From Pseudomonas frederiksbergensis (GTDB lineage Bacteria; Pseudomonadota; Gammaproteobacteria; Pseudomonadales; Pseudomonadaceae): a stretch of DNA of 64,000 bases. The notes beneath the pieces were generated by a model. The model did not search any database. It had not been told where the DNA came from and saw only the letters and a program-made list of their open reading frames with translations. The position numbers were made by a program, and so were the translations under genes. Location: assembly GCF_001874645.1 (NCBI RefSeq), contig NZ_CP017886.1, positions 5,508,501-5,572,500 of the forward strand, given 5' to 3'. Positions 9,855-18,877 of the stretch are shown one piece after another; within the stretch, counting starts at the first letter, position 1; every line of letters starts with the position of its first letter.

Positions 9855-11198
9855 ATGCCGTCGCTTTTCAAACGCTCTCTACTGCCCAAACTGCGCAGTT
9901 TTCCGCTGACCGCCGATGCGGTCTCCATCCTTTCTGGCGCTGCCGAGTTCCGTCGTTGCCTGTTGGAGAAAATTGCCCAGGCGACCCAACGTATCTACAT
10001 CGTCGCGCTCTACCTGCAACACGACGAAGCTGGCCAGGAAATCCTCGATGCCTTGCACGCCGCCAAAGCTGCGCGCCCGGAACTGGACGTGGTCGTGGTG
10101 GTTGACTGGCTACGGGCGCAGCGCGGTTTGATCGGTGCCGGCAAGCAACCTGGCAACGCGGCGTGGTATCAGCAGCAGACTCGCGAACACGCCAGCGAAG
10201 TGCCGGTGTATGGCGTGCCGGTGCAAACCCGCGAACTGTTCGGTGTGTTGCACCTTAAAGGCTTCGTGATCGATGACTGCGTGATTTATAGCGGCGCTAG
10301 CCTGAACAACGTCTATCTGCACAAATTCGACAAATACCGTTTCGACCGTTATCACCTGTTGCACAACCGCGCACTGGCCGACTCCATGCAGCACCTGGTG
10401 CAGCATGGGCTGATCGCTTCCAAGGCCGTGCACCGTCTCGATCTGCCGAACCTGCCAACCACCCGCAGCCTGCGCAACGACATCGGCGACTTACGCAGCC
10501 GCTTCAAGCACGCGGTGTACGACACCACGGCGGGTACGCTGGCCAGGGGCGGTCTGTCCGTGAGCCCGCTGCTCGGGGTGGGTAAAAACAATCCATTGAG
10601 CCGGGTGATCTGTGAGCTGATCGCCGGCGCCCAGCATCAGCTGACCATCTGCACACCGTATTTCAACCTGCCGTTGCCAGTAACCCGTGAAATCAACCGG
10701 GCTCTGGCACGCGGGGTGAAGATCGACATCATTGTCGGTGACAAGACCGCCAACGACTTCTACATTCCGCCGAGCGAGCCGTTCAAGGTCATCGCCGCGT
10801 TACCGTATCTCTACGAAATCAGCCTGCGGCGCTTCGCCAAGCGCCACCAGCGGGTAATCGACAGCAGTCAGTTGAACCTGCATCTGTGGCGTGAAGGTGA
10901 CAACACTTATCACCTCAAAGGCATGTGGGTCGACGAACGTTACACCTTGTTGACCGGCAACAACCTCAACCCGCGAGCTTTCCGCCTGGACCTCGAAAAC
11001 GCTTTGCTGATCGACGACCCGAAAGGTGAGTTGCAGGAACCCCGTCGCGGTGAGCTGGCGGAGATTTTCCGCAATACCTGCCGTATCGAACGTTATCAGC
11101 AGTTGGAGACGTTGCTGGAATACCCGCCGGCGGTGAGCAAGTTTCTGCGTCGGGTCAGCCGGGTACGGATCGAGCGCTTGCTCTATCGCATCTTGTAG
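9855..11198 (+). CDS. pssA: CDP-diacylglycerol-serine O-phosphatidyltransferase (PLD-type PssA)
   Basis: The 447-residue protein matches the length of E. coli PssA (about 451) and has both HKD half-sites of the phospholipase D superfamily: H133-x-K135-x4-D140 (HLKGFVID) and H353-x-K355-x4-D360 (HLKGMWVD). The second half-site is followed by NNLNPRAFRLDLEN, typical of PssA. The enzyme makes phosphatidylserine at the membrane surface, the committed step to phosphatidylethanolamine. It is single-gene by context, ending at a bidirectional terminator 9 bases after the stop. Confidence 0.94.
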   Translation: MPSLFKRSLLPKLRSFPLTADAVSILSGAAEFRRCLLEKIAQATQRIYIVALYLQHDEAGQEILDALHAAKAARPELDVVVVVDWLRAQRGLIGAGKQPGNAAWYQQQTREHASEVPVYGVPVQTRELFGVLHLKGFVIDDCVIYSGASLNNVYLHKFDKYRFDRYHLLHNRALADSMQHLVQHGLIASKAVHRLDLPNLPTTRSLRNDIGDLRSRFKHAVYDTTAGTLARGGLSVSPLLGVGKNNPLSRVICELIAGAQHQLTICTPYFNLPLPVTREINRALARGVKIDIIVGDKTANDFYIPPSEPFKVIAALPYLYEISLRRFAKRHQRVIDSSQLNLHLWREGDNTYHLKGMWVDERYTLLTGNNLNPRAFRLDLENALLIDDPKGELQEPRRGELAEIFRNTCRIERYQQLETLLEYPPAVSKFLRRVSRVRIERLLYRIL

Positions 11199-11207
11199 CC
11201 AAAAACA

Positions 11208-11239
11208 CAAAAGCCCCGTCACATGGGACGGGGCTTTTG
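11208..11239. terminator. Bidirectional rho-independent terminator (pssA / ybiT)
   Basis: CAAAAGCCCCGTC and GACGGGGCTTTTG are perfect inverse complements around a 6-base loop, giving a T-tract on both strands. It lies between the convergent pssA and ybiT stops. Confidence 0.92.
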
Positions 11240-11271
11240 CTTGAGGCGCGTAGCTTGAAGCTTAAGGTGGC

Positions 11272-12861
11272 TTAGAACACTACGCCCTGGCTACGCAGGT
11301 AGTCATCGTAGGTGCCGCTGAAGTCGATCACGCCGCTTGGGCTCAGTTCGATGATTCGAGTGGCCAGCGACGATACGAACTCACGGTCGTGGCTGACGAA
11401 AATCAGCGTGCCCGGGTAGTTTTCCAGCGCCAGGTTCAGCGCTTCGATGGATTCCATGTCCAGGTGGTTGGTTGGTTCATCCATCACCAGCACGTTCGGC
11501 TTTTGCAGAATCAGCTTGCCGAACAGCATGCGACCTTGCTCACCGCCGGAGATGACCTTGACTGACTTGAGGATCTCGTCGTTGGAGAACAGCATCCGGC
11601 CCAAGGTGCCACGAACCAGTTGTTCGCCACCTTGAGTCCAGCGACCCATCCAGTCGAACAGGTTGGATTCATCTTCGAAATCCGAAGCGTGGTCCTGTGC
11701 GTAGTAGCCGATTTCTGCGGCGTCGGTCCATTTCACGCTACCGGCATCCGGGCTCAACTCGTTGACCAGGGTACGCAGCAGAGTGGTTTTACCAATACCG
11801 TTCGGACCAATGATTGCCACACGCTCGCCGGCTTCAACGGTGAAGCTGAAGTCCTTGAACAGATTCTTGCCGTCAAAGCCCTTGGCCATGCGCTCGACGA
11901 TGACCGCTTGACGATGGAGCTTCTTGTTCTGCTCGAAACGGATGAACGGGCTCACGCGGCTCGAAGGCTTGACTTCGGCCAGCTGGATCTTGTCGATCTG
12001 TTTGGCGCGGGAAGTGGCCTGCTTGGCTTTCGAGGCGTTGGCCGAGAAGCGGCTGACGAACGATTGCAGTTCCGAGATTTGCGCTTTCTTCTTGGCGTTG
12101 TCCGAGAGCAGTTGCTCGCGGGACTGGGTCGCCACGGTCATGTACTCGTCATAGTTGCCCGGGAACAAGCGCAGCTCGCCGTAGTCCAGGTCGGCCATGT
12201 GGGTGCAGACACTGTTCAGGAAGTGTCTATCGTGGGAGATGATGATCATCAGGCTGCTGCGCTGGGTCAGAATGTTTTCCAGCCAGCGGATGGTGTTGAT
12301 GTCCAGGTGGTTGGTAGGTTCGTCGAGCAGCAGCACTTCCGGATCGGAGAACAGTGCTTGAGCCAGCAGAACACGGAGTTTCCAGCCTGGCGAAACTTCG
12401 CTCATCGGGCCGAAGTGTTGCTCGATACCGATACCCAGGCCCAGCAGCAGTTCACCGGCGCGCGATTCGGCGGTGTAACCGTCCATCTCGGCGAATTCGG
12501 TTTCCAGCTCAGCGACGGCCATGCCGTCTTCTTCGGTCATTTCCGGCAGCGAGTAGATGCGGTCGCGCTCGGCCTTGACCTTCCACAGCTCTTCGTGACC
12601 CATGATCACGGTGTCGATAACGGTGAATTCTTCGTAGGCGAACTGGTCTTGGCGCAACTTACCCAGACGCACATTCGGCTCAAGCATGACCTGGCCGCCG
12701 GACGGATCGAGGTCGTCACCGAGGATTTTCATGAAGGTCGACTTGCCGCAACCGTTGGCGCCGATCAGGCCATAGCGGTTACCCGCACCAAATTTGACCG
12801 AAACGTTCTCGAACAACGGCTTGGCGCCGAACTGCATCGTGATATTTGCTGTGGAGATCAA
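11272..12861 (-). CDS. ybiT: ABC-F family ATP-binding protein YbiT
   Basis: The 529-residue cytoplasmic protein has two ABC cassettes and no membrane domain. Walker A is GANGCGKS at 34-41 in the first cassette and GPNGIGKTT in the second. [11 protein letters not shown] and [11 protein letters not shown] are the Walker B motifs. A basic linker between the cassettes ([16 protein letters not shown]) is the ribosome P-site-contacting region of ABC-F proteins. Length and signature variants ([15 protein letters not shown] in place of LSGGQ) match E. coli YbiT (530 residues). ABC-F factors act on stalled ribosomes. The degraded integrase ends 20 bases upstream of its start. Confidence 0.92.
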   Translation of the reverse strand: MISTANITMQFGAKPLFENVSVKFGAGNRYGLIGANGCGKSTFMKILGDDLDPSGGQVMLEPNVRLGKLRQDQFAYEEFTVIDTVIMGHEELWKVKAERDRIYSLPEMTEEDGMAVAELETEFAEMDGYTAESRAGELLLGLGIGIEQHFGPMSEVSPGWKLRVLLAQALFSDPEVLLLDEPTNHLDINTIRWLENILTQRSSLMIIISHDRHFLNSVCTHMADLDYGELRLFPGNYDEYMTVATQSREQLLSDNAKKKAQISELQSFVSRFSANASKAKQATSRAKQIDKIQLAEVKPSSRVSPFIRFEQNKKLHRQAVIVERMAKGFDGKNLFKDFSFTVEAGERVAIIGPNGIGKTTLLRTLVNELSPDAGSVKWTDAAEIGYYAQDHASDFEDESNLFDWMGRWTQGGEQLVRGTLGRMLFSNDEILKSVKVISGGEQGRMLFGKLILQKPNVLVMDEPTNHLDMESIEALNLALENYPGTLIFVSHDREFVSSLATRIIELSPSGVIDFSGTYDDYLRSQGVVF

Positions 12862-12881
12862 AGAGCTTACCTATCAATAAC

Positions 12882-13790
12882 TTAGCTGAGGCTGGGTTCT
12901 GCTGATACCGATTTGATACCAATTTTCAGTTTTTCCAGCTCGCCCCAATCGGAGCTTGAGTTTATCCAGCGGGCATAGGTCGACAGCAACATCTGCACGC
13001 TATGGCCGAGCTGCTGTGATATGAATGCGGGGTTCATGCCAGACATTATGCATATTGTCGCATACGTGTGACGACAGTTATATGGCGGGCGGTAGCGGAT
13101 ACCCAGCTTTTCCAGGGCAGGGCGCCACTGATGGTGCAGGTCTGAGGTTTGCTTGATGTGCTCGCTCATCTTGGACGGCGGAAAGACATAAGGCAGCTCT
13201 TTCAGTGCACCTGCACCTTTTAGCCGGCGATCCGCATATTTTTGAGCGAAGTCGAGCGCGTGTAACGCTCGCTCATTGAGCAAAACGAAACGACCCTTCT
13301 TCGTTTTAGTGCGCTCTTTGATCTCCCGCTCAGCGCTGGCCCTGCAGATATGGACCTGGCGGTTCGGGATGTCGACAGCATCCCAGCGAAGAGCAATAAC
13401 CTCCTGTAACCGCAAGCCGGTGAAGAAAGCAAACTCGGAAACGCCGCAAAAATGCTGCTTGGCCAATGCTCGGCCCGGTAAAGGTGATCAATGATCAGGT
13501 TGGCTTCGGCAAGAGTGAAGGGATCAGGCTCCTTTTTCTTACGTTTTGGTACGTCCAGCAGCTCAGCCGGGTTTTTGGCGATCAACCCCTCTTTTACTGC
13601 AGCCTCCAGAATCGTCCGCAGTCGCACCAGCGCATTGCGCTTCACGTCCGGCGAAAACCATTCGATATCGCCGATTATCCGGCGCAAGCTCATGGTTGTA
13701 ATCATATCGAGCCGAGTCAGTGCCAGGTAAGGCATCCAGTAGAGGTTACGGGCATTGCGAATACCTCGGGTAGGCGCCGCCCTCCGTGAT
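12882..13790 (-). pseudogene. Phage tyrosine integrase, frameshifted and N-terminally truncated
   Basis: Two frames together read as a phage tyrosine recombinase. The 5' part (NALVRLRTILEAAVKEGLIA, DPFTLAEANLIIDHLYRAEHW) has a core-binding domain. The 3' part holds the catalytic box R (EFAFFTGLRLQEV), the NCRHTYATI box and the terminal LGHSVQMLLSTYARW with the nucleophilic tyrosine. The two parts are out of register by one base near 13437-13443, at AAF/EFAFF. Upstream of about 13790 no start or N-terminal arm-binding domain is found. It marks the left border of a decayed prophage-like region next to ybiT. Confidence 0.85.
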
Positions 13791-13907
13791 CGGATGCGAC
13801 AGAGGGAGGGCGCTATGGTAAGAGTTGATTTGCATGGCTGATTGACATCATCGCACGGTCTGCGCTAATTTGATTGGACGTAACCGATTTTTGGTTCAAC
13901 TGAGTCG

Positions 13908-14108
13908 ATGATTCAGGCGATGTACAATGTGAAGTCCATCGATATCTTGTCTGTTATGTCTGGTCTCGTAACCTTGTTTGTTTTCATCAACGACAATGCT
14001 TACTGGGGGTATGTTATGGCAGCAATACCAATGTTTATCTGTGCTGGGGCAGTGCTGCGGGTCCATGCAAAAAACAGAGAAAGTATTGGGACTAAACGTT
14101 GCGCTTGA
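13908..14108 (+). CDS. Small hypothetical membrane protein
   Basis: A 66-residue frame encodes two hydrophobic stretches (ILSVMSGLVTLFVFI and YWGYVMAAIPMFICAGAVL) and a basic tail. No clear ribosome site precedes either ATG (13908 or 13920), so expression is uncertain. It lies between the broken integrase and a perfect hairpin at 14151-14178 that could end its transcript. I recognise no family. Confidence 0.35.
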   Translation: MIQAMYNVKSIDILSVMSGLVTLFVFINDNAYWGYVMAAIPMFICAGAVLRVHAKNRESIGTKRCA

Positions 14109-14150
14109 TAGATGGCACCTGGGGGTAACTCCCGGCCCCGCACCAATTTC

Positions 14151-14178
14151 AGAAAGGGCTGACTTGTCAGCCCTTTCT
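14151..14178. terminator. Hairpin terminator
   Basis: AGAAAGGGCTGAC and GTCAGCCCTTTCT pair perfectly (13 bp) around a TT loop. It overlaps the last codons of the leftward gene at 14167 and follows the rightward small gene, so it can serve either strand. Confidence 0.7.
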
Positions 14179-14505
14179 CGTTTCTGGAAAAAAGGACTGA
14201 TCACCAGGATCGCGTCGCAGCTCCGCTAAGCTCTCATTTCGAAACATCCGCGCCACGGTTTCGCTTATCTTCACTTTGTGTCGCGGACTTTCCATCGCCT
14301 GGTATGACAGGGTAGGTCCGAGCGCATGAGCGTTCCGAATCAGGTTCTGCACCGCCTCGCTGATTTCCTTGATATCGTTCCAAGCCATCAACTCGTCAAG
14401 CATCTGCCGGGTGCCGAGTCGGCACCGGTGTCGCAATTCCTTCTCGTCGAACTCGATCCGCTTCTGGGCCGCCTTGGCTGAACGCGCCTTTCCATCCATC
14501 GCCAT
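14167..14505 (-). CDS. Hypothetical phage/island-associated protein
   Basis: A 112-residue, highly charged, mostly helical protein starts at an ATG preceded by AAGAGGTAGGCC. No domain is recognised. A decayed paralogue of its C-terminus (KISETVARMFRNESLAELRRDPGD here) is found at 20499-20592 as VISENVSRTFLNESLRELHKDPGD. The family has therefore been present twice in this region. It lies between the integrase remnant and the exonuclease tail, consistent with a prophage accessory gene. Confidence 0.6.
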   Translation of the reverse strand: MAMDGKARSAKAAQKRIEFDEKELRHRCRLGTRQMLDELMAWNDIKEISEAVQNLIRNAHALGPTLSYQAMESPRHKVKISETVARMFRNESLAELRRDPGDQSFFPETRKG

Positions 14506-14592
14506 GGCCTACCTCTTCGATTCCGCTGGCCGGCAGGTCCAGCCAGGTTTGACGTTTGCGTCGCTGGGGGCGACATGCGAATCGGCGCACTC

Positions 14593-14830
14593 TCAGCGAC
14601 TCAACGCTTTGCGCATGTATGAGTCGAGATCACTCTGATTCAGCAGCCAGCGCTTGTAGTCCGCAGGTAAATCCGCGACGGCCATGCCCTTGTGTTTGCC
14701 GAAGCCAATCACCGTAGGGATTCGAGCATCTTCTGAAATTTCCCCAAGCTCTCCCACCCACTTACCGGGCGCCCGAGGGTTGCCGCCAGAGTGTCCAGGA
14801 TCTTCACCAGCAACAGTCGGCAGTTCTTCA
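14593..14830 (-). pseudogene. Exonuclease-like (ExoX C-terminal type) tail, truncated by IS66
   Basis: The last 50 or so codons read IPTVIGFGKHKGMAVADLPADYKRWLL... and match the small C-terminal module (DUF3820-like, KHKGM and WLL motifs) of phage and bacterial 3'-5' exonucleases of the ExoX type. The frame continues upstream without a catalytic exonuclease domain and runs into the IS66 left end at 14831. The N-terminal two thirds is lost. Confidence 0.65.
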
Positions 14831-15086
14831 GTAAGCGCTCCATGAACCCCACATTCAAAGCGCTTAGCCGATACCGGATGCTGTGCTCCCGATTCCTTCA
14901 GGAGCCCGTTTGCCATGATGCGACCCGACGCAAAAGTCTATCTCTACCCCAAACCAGTAGACTTCCGAAAGTCCATTGATGGCCTGGCTGCACTGGTCGA
15001 GCTGGACATCAAGGTCGCCGTGTTCGACCCGGTGCTCTTCGTCTTCCTCAACAAACCGCGCAACCGCGTGAAGATTTTGTACTGGG
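14831..15086 (+). mobile_element. IS66-family element, left end with 5' part of tnpB
   Basis: GTAAGCG at 14831 is the terminal sequence typical of IS66 elements. From 14915 a frame reads MMRPDAKVYLYPKPVDFRKS then IDGLAALVE ... RNRVKILYW, the N-terminal half of TnpB (the IS66 accessory protein). It stops abruptly at 15086 where the intron-like sequence begins. No tnpA precedes tnpB. A tnpC scrap in the same orientation lies 3 kb further on (18171-18300). Confidence 0.85.
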
Positions 15087-15620
15087 GTGTGTCACGAACG
15101 CTGGCGTAAGCCCGCGATGCTCTATCAAAGATGGGAGTAGGCCTCCCGGAGTCTGCTTGCAAGGAGCTGGCTTCAAACCACCCGGTGCTGCTGCGTTCAA
15201 AAGGCGTGGTGGTGAGCGACCGTTGGAAAAGGCGCCGATAACGGCGTCAGGTACGTATTGAGAAGATGAGCGAAAGCAAACCGTCCGAAGACGCATCGTT
15301 AAGGATTCAAGCGCTGTCAAAACCGAGGTCGCCCAGTAGCCTCGGGATCAGTCTGGAAGATACCTGTCTACTGTCCAGATGGCAGCCGGTGTATAGGCGG
15401 CATGAGCTCAATACAGGCTTTGATAGGGAACGTGAGAACCTCGCCTTTGATGCCAAGGGAAATGACAAGCGGCTAACACCGCAAGGAAGAATACCGATGC
15501 AAAGGCCGAGGGGCGGAGCCATTCGTAGTAGTGATGAAGTTCTTGTAATGAGAGTGGAGCGAAGGGATGGCGTTGCCCAGCTCGCTTATGTCTGTCGATG
15601 CTTGCGCAGTAGAACGGTGG
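15087..15620 (+). mobile_element. Group II intron, 5' ribozyme portion only
   Basis: The sequence begins GTGTGTCACGAACG, agreeing with the GUGYG 5' end of bacterial group II introns, immediately after the tnpB codons for ILYW. Further in are stretches typical of their domain I (GGGAACGTGAGAACCTCG, GATGCCAAGGGAAATGACAAG) and GGGGCGGAGCCATTCGTAGTAG. About 530 bases are present. No reverse transcriptase/maturase frame and no domain V hairpin follows; the element is cut off close to the stop of the leftward lipoprotein gene. The 3' boundary is approximate. Confidence 0.75.
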
Positions 15621-15626
15621 GTGGGC

Positions 15627-16142
15627 TTATTTACTCATCTGATCCATCATGAGTGCAGATGGGATGAGTAAGGTGTTGGTGTAATAGGCTTTGTATCCAT
15701 ATGCCGTTATGCGAACCTTGCAAGGTATTGATGTTTGGGCTGCAATCAGCGGCTTGATCACGTCGTAGCTATTTTGATCGAGTTGGGTTCCGTCCAGGTT
15801 GGTATGATAAAAGACAAGGTCTGCAAGAAAGATATAGTTAGTTTTACTTTTGCTCTTTGCGGTTATTCGTCCCTCTGCTTTTACGTTGATGGAGTGATCC
15901 ACCGAAAAGTCCAAGTCACGATCTAGAGAGCAGGTCAGCATTGGGGTTAGCTGGTTGGCATTTTCGTAGGTGTTGAAGGCGTTCAGCAGGTCGATGTTTG
16001 AGGTGAAAATAATTGTATAAAGATTATTTGGTCCGAGCCCAAAAGACGACAGCGTCAGATCGGCTGGCGGGATGCTTGCTGTTTTTGCGCAAGCAGTGCA
16101 TAGAAGTATCGATGCGTAAATGAGACTTCGAAGTAGGGTCAT
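15627..16142 (-). CDS. Small lipoprotein, probable immunity protein of the adjacent lipase effector
   Basis: The 171-residue product has an N-terminal hydrophobic stretch ending in CTAC, a passable lipobox, so it is predicted to be a periplasmic lipoprotein. The remainder resembles no family I know. Its ATG overlaps the lipase stop (ATGA), giving tight translational coupling. Known antibacterial T6SS phospholipase effectors of the Tle groups are encoded next to periplasmic immunity lipoproteins, and that is the inference here. It is the last gene of the cassette and ends against the truncated intron. Confidence 0.65.
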   Translation of the reverse strand: MTLLRSLIYASILLCTACAKTASIPPADLTLSSFGLGPNNLYTIIFTSNIDLLNAFNTYENANQLTPMLTCSLDRDLDFSVDHSINVKAEGRITAKSKSKTNYIFLADLVFYHTNLDGTQLDQNSYDVIKPLIAAQTSIPCKVRITAYGYKAYYTNTLLIPSALMMDQMSK

Positions 16143-16879
16143 TGGCCAAAAATACCATTGATGGAGTCAAATATCAGGTCGCAAGCGGACTTTGTTCCTT
16201 GAACGGGTTCTATGAACATCCAGCCTGCCGAGGCGTGATGAATGTCCATTGTTTTGTTCATGGTTGGGCCATCGGTAATTATCCAGCGCCCTCCAAATTC
16301 CGCTACACCATCGGAGGCGTCTGGCTTGCTTGAATTTGCCCGAATATTGATCCAGGTTTCGGCAATAGGGGAGGCTTCAGACTTGTAGATGTCTGATCCC
16401 ATCCACACCCAAAACCCTTCTCCTACGGGGTCCAGTGTGACCAAGAATTTAACGGTGTAGCCGGCCTCTGACAATATTCTAGATAGGTGTGCTCCATTCC
16501 ACCCGCCAAGGCTGTGCCCAACTATGTAAACCGGGCATGATTTACTGGGTATGTTGGCAATGAAATTAGTTTGGATGTCGCCAGATCCTCTCGCATCGTT
16601 ATAGCTTTTTGGCCAGCTTGTATATTTCTTCGACAAAGGCTTCATGGCACTGATTCTTTTGTCGAGAATGTTTCTGGCGTCGTCGATGTTATGAAAGGCA
16701 CCTTGAAAATAATATTTCTCTTGGTCTGCAGCCCCGCCAATAAAAAATACAATTGCCTTCTTCTCTGCGACAGGCACCGACTTGACCGTCGGATCATTTG
16801 CCGCCGTCAACGTATGCGTTGTCGCCAGGCTCGCTGTCTTGCCGCTTGGGAGAACAACCTGTTCTGCTTCTGCTGCCAT
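16139..16879 (-). CDS. Lipase-like alpha/beta hydrolase, candidate T6SS lipase effector
   Basis: The 246-residue protein has the nucleophile elbow GHSLGG with S123, an aspartate at D150 (VTLDPVG) and histidines at 214-215 (DIHHASAGW). These are placed as a Ser-Asp-His triad. There is no signal peptide, as expected for a cargo exported by type VI secretion. It starts 3 bases after the PAAR gene stop and overlaps the downstream lipoprotein gene. PAAR, lipase and lipoprotein in one operon is the organisation of Tle phospholipase modules; the exact Tle family cannot be fixed by eye. Confidence 0.72.
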   Translation of the reverse strand: MAAEAEQVVLPSGKTASLATTHTLTAANDPTVKSVPVAEKKAIVFFIGGAADQEKYYFQGAFHNIDDARNILDKRISAMKPLSKKYTSWPKSYNDARGSGDIQTNFIANIPSKSCPVYIVGHSLGGWNGAHLSRILSEAGYTVKFLVTLDPVGEGFWVWMGSDIYKSEASPIAETWINIRANSSKPDASDGVAEFGGRWIITDGPTMNKTMDIHHASAGWMFIEPVQGTKSACDLIFDSINGIFGQ

Positions 16880-16882
16880 CCC

Positions 16883-17380
16883 TCAGTCCTCCAAAAACAG
16901 TTTGATGCTTTCAGGTAGGTGCGAGCTCACCACATGGGTATGCCCCATCGCATCGCTGACACCATGTTCCACGCTGCCGTCGGCGCGCTGGATGGCGTAG
17001 CCATGATTGGGCATCGGTTCGCCGGTGGCTTCGTCGACCAGTTTGAGCTTGTCGCTGAAGTGCACTGGCATCGGCAGCAGGCCGCTGAAGGGCGCCGGTA
17101 CGAAGGTGTCGCCAATAATGACCGTGCCGGATCCACCCATAACCACGTTGCCGTGGTCACCGGTACTGCCTTGAGTAGCAGCATTCAGCCCATTGATGAA
17201 AACCGTAGCGCTGACACCACTCGTGATTGGGCTACCACATGCGGATTTATCGGTCATTCGAGCGGCGGCAAGGCCATCGAAGTTCACATTGGGAGAACCG
17301 CTGATAATCGGATTTGTGCCATGTCCCGGAAGCGGGCAATTGGTGGGGTCTGTTACTCGGGCAGCCGGCTTGCCGCTCAT
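16883..17380 (-). CDS. PAAR-domain T6SS spike-tip protein with C-terminal extension
   Basis: Residues 1 to about 95 are a PAAR domain: KPAARVTDPTNCPLPGHG, a repeated glycine/alanine pattern and VMGGSGTVIIGDTF. This domain caps the VgrG trimer. About 70 further residues (KLKLVDEATGEPMPNHGYAI ... GHTHVVSSHLPESI) look like a small beta-sandwich often seen after PAAR, probably a cargo-loading module. It is encoded directly before the lipase, which suggests it carries that effector. No T6SS structural genes are nearby, so it depends on machinery elsewhere. Confidence 0.85.
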   Translation of the reverse strand: MSGKPAARVTDPTNCPLPGHGTNPIISGSPNVNFDGLAAARMTDKSACGSPITSGVSATVFINGLNAATQGSTGDHGNVVMGGSGTVIIGDTFVPAPFSGLLPMPVHFSDKLKLVDEATGEPMPNHGYAIQRADGSVEHGVSDAMGHTHVVSSHLPESIKLFLED

Positions 17381-17401
17381 GGGAAGTTCCTTTTCAAGGT
17401 T

Positions 17402-18088
17402 TCAAATGGGGTAATAGTGGTCGATGGGCGAGTCGGAAAAGCGCCAGCACTCATCCATAGGGTTGAACAGTGCTCGGTGGTTTTCGCGCATGGGACGGCA
17501 GGCCAGTAACGTCTGCCAGGCGATTTCGACGCAGTTGTCCATGGCCTGCGTGGAATAGTCATCAAGCTGGTTGAGCCAGGCGTTGTAATTGGGCATACCA
17601 ACGCTGCGGTAGGCACTGAGCAATATCTCGGCGACTTCTTCGCCCCAATGGATAAAGCGCCCCGGACTCCAGGGGCCTGTCTGGGCATAAATAAACCAGC
17701 CCAAGCTTGGCAAGTCACCCTCTGCAAGTCGTAACGTGTCGAGCCGCGAGGAAAAACCACAGGTGATGTGGACGGTCAGCCAGCCCTGGTGTTGCTGGAT
17801 AAATCCAGTGGGGTCGAATTGTGCCAGCGGTACGACACGATAGCCTGAGTCAGGCATTGACCTGGCGACCAACTCAGCGTCTAGCCTTGAAACGAAGGCC
17901 CGAATCGCCTTGCCTTCGCCGGACGCCGCGCAAAGAATTTCAACCGGCGTGCTCGCAGGTATGTCGCTGAAACCGACGATGCGAACCAGTCCATAAAGGC
18001 GTAACGAGGTATTCAGGCCGCTGGGATGATGCGAGGTATCGAGCGTGCAGGCGCAGGGGAGAGGCACGTCCATAGGTGAAGAGCGCAT
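17402..18088 (-). CDS. Hypothetical protein of the PAAR-lipase cassette
   Basis: The 228-residue protein starts at the ATG at 18088 (an alternative ATG is at 18073). There are no membrane segments. Its order in the operon, ahead of PAAR and effector, is where adaptor/chaperones of T6SS effectors usually sit (for example DUF4123 proteins). I do not see convincing DUF4123 motifs, so the adaptor role is inference from position only. The end (LFNPMDECWRFSDSPIDHYY) is rich in aromatic and acidic residues. Confidence 0.6.
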   Translation of the reverse strand: MRSSPMDVPLPCACTLDTSHHPSGLNTSLRLYGLVRIVGFSDIPASTPVEILCAASGEGKAIRAFVSRLDAELVARSMPDSGYRVVPLAQFDPTGFIQQHQGWLTVHITCGFSSRLDTLRLAEGDLPSLGWFIYAQTGPWSPGRFIHWGEEVAEILLSAYRSVGMPNYNAWLNQLDDYSTQAMDNCVEIAWQTLLACRPMRENHRALFNPMDECWRFSDSPIDHYYPI

Positions 18089-18170
18089 CAAATTTTACCG
18101 TCCATGTAAATTTGCGTCGCGAAGGATGCCCCAGGCAGAAGTTGCGTTCAACAATCTTTACAGCGTTTAG

Positions 18171-18300
18171 GTTGGTATTCGGTCAATGAACGCCGATTAC
18201 GTGGGGCATACCGCCTTGGAGCTACAACCCGGCGTGGAGCATCTGGCGTGGATGACCCATTCGCGACGCAAGTTCATACGTGGTGGTGCGGTGAGGTGTG
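18171..18300 (+). pseudogene. IS66 TnpC (transposase) scrap
   Basis: One plus-strand frame reads MNADYVGHTALELQPGVEHL then AWMTHSRRKFI, which resembles the IS66 transposase stretch usually written GYxGYxAL...GVEHLGCWAHARRKF. It has no intact borders. It is in the same orientation and order as the tnpB fragment at 14915. The type VI cassette therefore lies between two pieces of IS66 material. Confidence 0.6.
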
Positions 18301-18465
18301 ATTGTGTTCGGTCAGCAGGACGCTGGGGGGATATCGCGTGAGGTGAAGGTGAGGACGCTGTTGGTTGAGCGACGGCAGCGGATTGGGTATGAGCGAGAGT
18401 TGTTTTCCGCCGCGGTTGCCTGTCGATGAAAAAGCGGAAGACCTTGCGATCCTCCGCTCAGGTAA

Positions 18466-18642
18466 TCACTTACCTAAGTGTGCTTTTACCTTGTCGACCA
18501 TTACACCAACTTTCTGAACTGCGTCCTTGATCTTCTCCTTTGACACCTTGAAATGTTCAGACCAGTAGTTCAGCTCGTAGGGTTCATGCACGTTTATTTT
18601 AGATGCGTCCTGAGGTCGACGTTTGGTGAGGTCGTCCGACAT
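18466..18642 (-). CDS. DUF3606 small protein
   Basis: A 58-residue protein begins MSDDLTKRRPQDASKINVHE and continues with YELNYWSEHFKVS and VGVMVDKVKAHL. This is the DUF3606 pattern (R-x-P-Q-D-A-S-x-I-N-V). AAGGAG lies 7 bases before the ATG on the minus strand. The family is widespread, short and of unknown function, often found near mobile or stress genes. It is monocistronic by position. Confidence 0.85.
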   Translation of the reverse strand: MSDDLTKRRPQDASKINVHEPYELNYWSEHFKVSKEKIKDAVQKVGVMVDKVKAHLGK

Positions 18643-18711
18643 TTTGTTTCTCCTTGTATGGGTTGGTGCTGCGCAAAGAGGCTAGCAGTGTCGTTGATTG
18701 TCGCGAGGTGA

Positions 18712-18807
18712 AACCGCGCAAAGCCGACGGTCGGCATCATCGACGACGGTCAAGGATTGATTGCTCTGGCGGCGTGCCAGGCGTATGCCCGAGAAGTGAA
18801 TCGATGA
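18712..18807 (+). pseudogene. Short coding remnant, copy A of a duplicated phage-type fragment
   Basis: A frame reads VGIIDDGQGLIALAACQAY then AREVNR and stops. It corresponds codon by codon with 20596-20656 (IGITDTGDRGLIALVACQA, stop). A stop lies just upstream, so only a C-terminus survives. The ending resembles phage Rz-type spanin C-termini, but that is a guess. Confidence 0.35.
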
Positions 18808-18877
18808 AGCATTGCAGAGCATATTTTTGTCCTTGAAAGGATGGCAGACTGCCCGGTGGCCGGGGAGGGCCACCAAT

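Noticed and set aside
11620..12885. 421-codon plus-strand frame opposite ybiT
   Set aside because: Shadow of ybiT; no ribosome site and no domain pattern.
17402..18088. DUF4123 adaptor assignment for the first gene of the PAAR cassette
   Set aside because: Position fits but I could not see DUF4123 motifs, so it is left as hypothetical.
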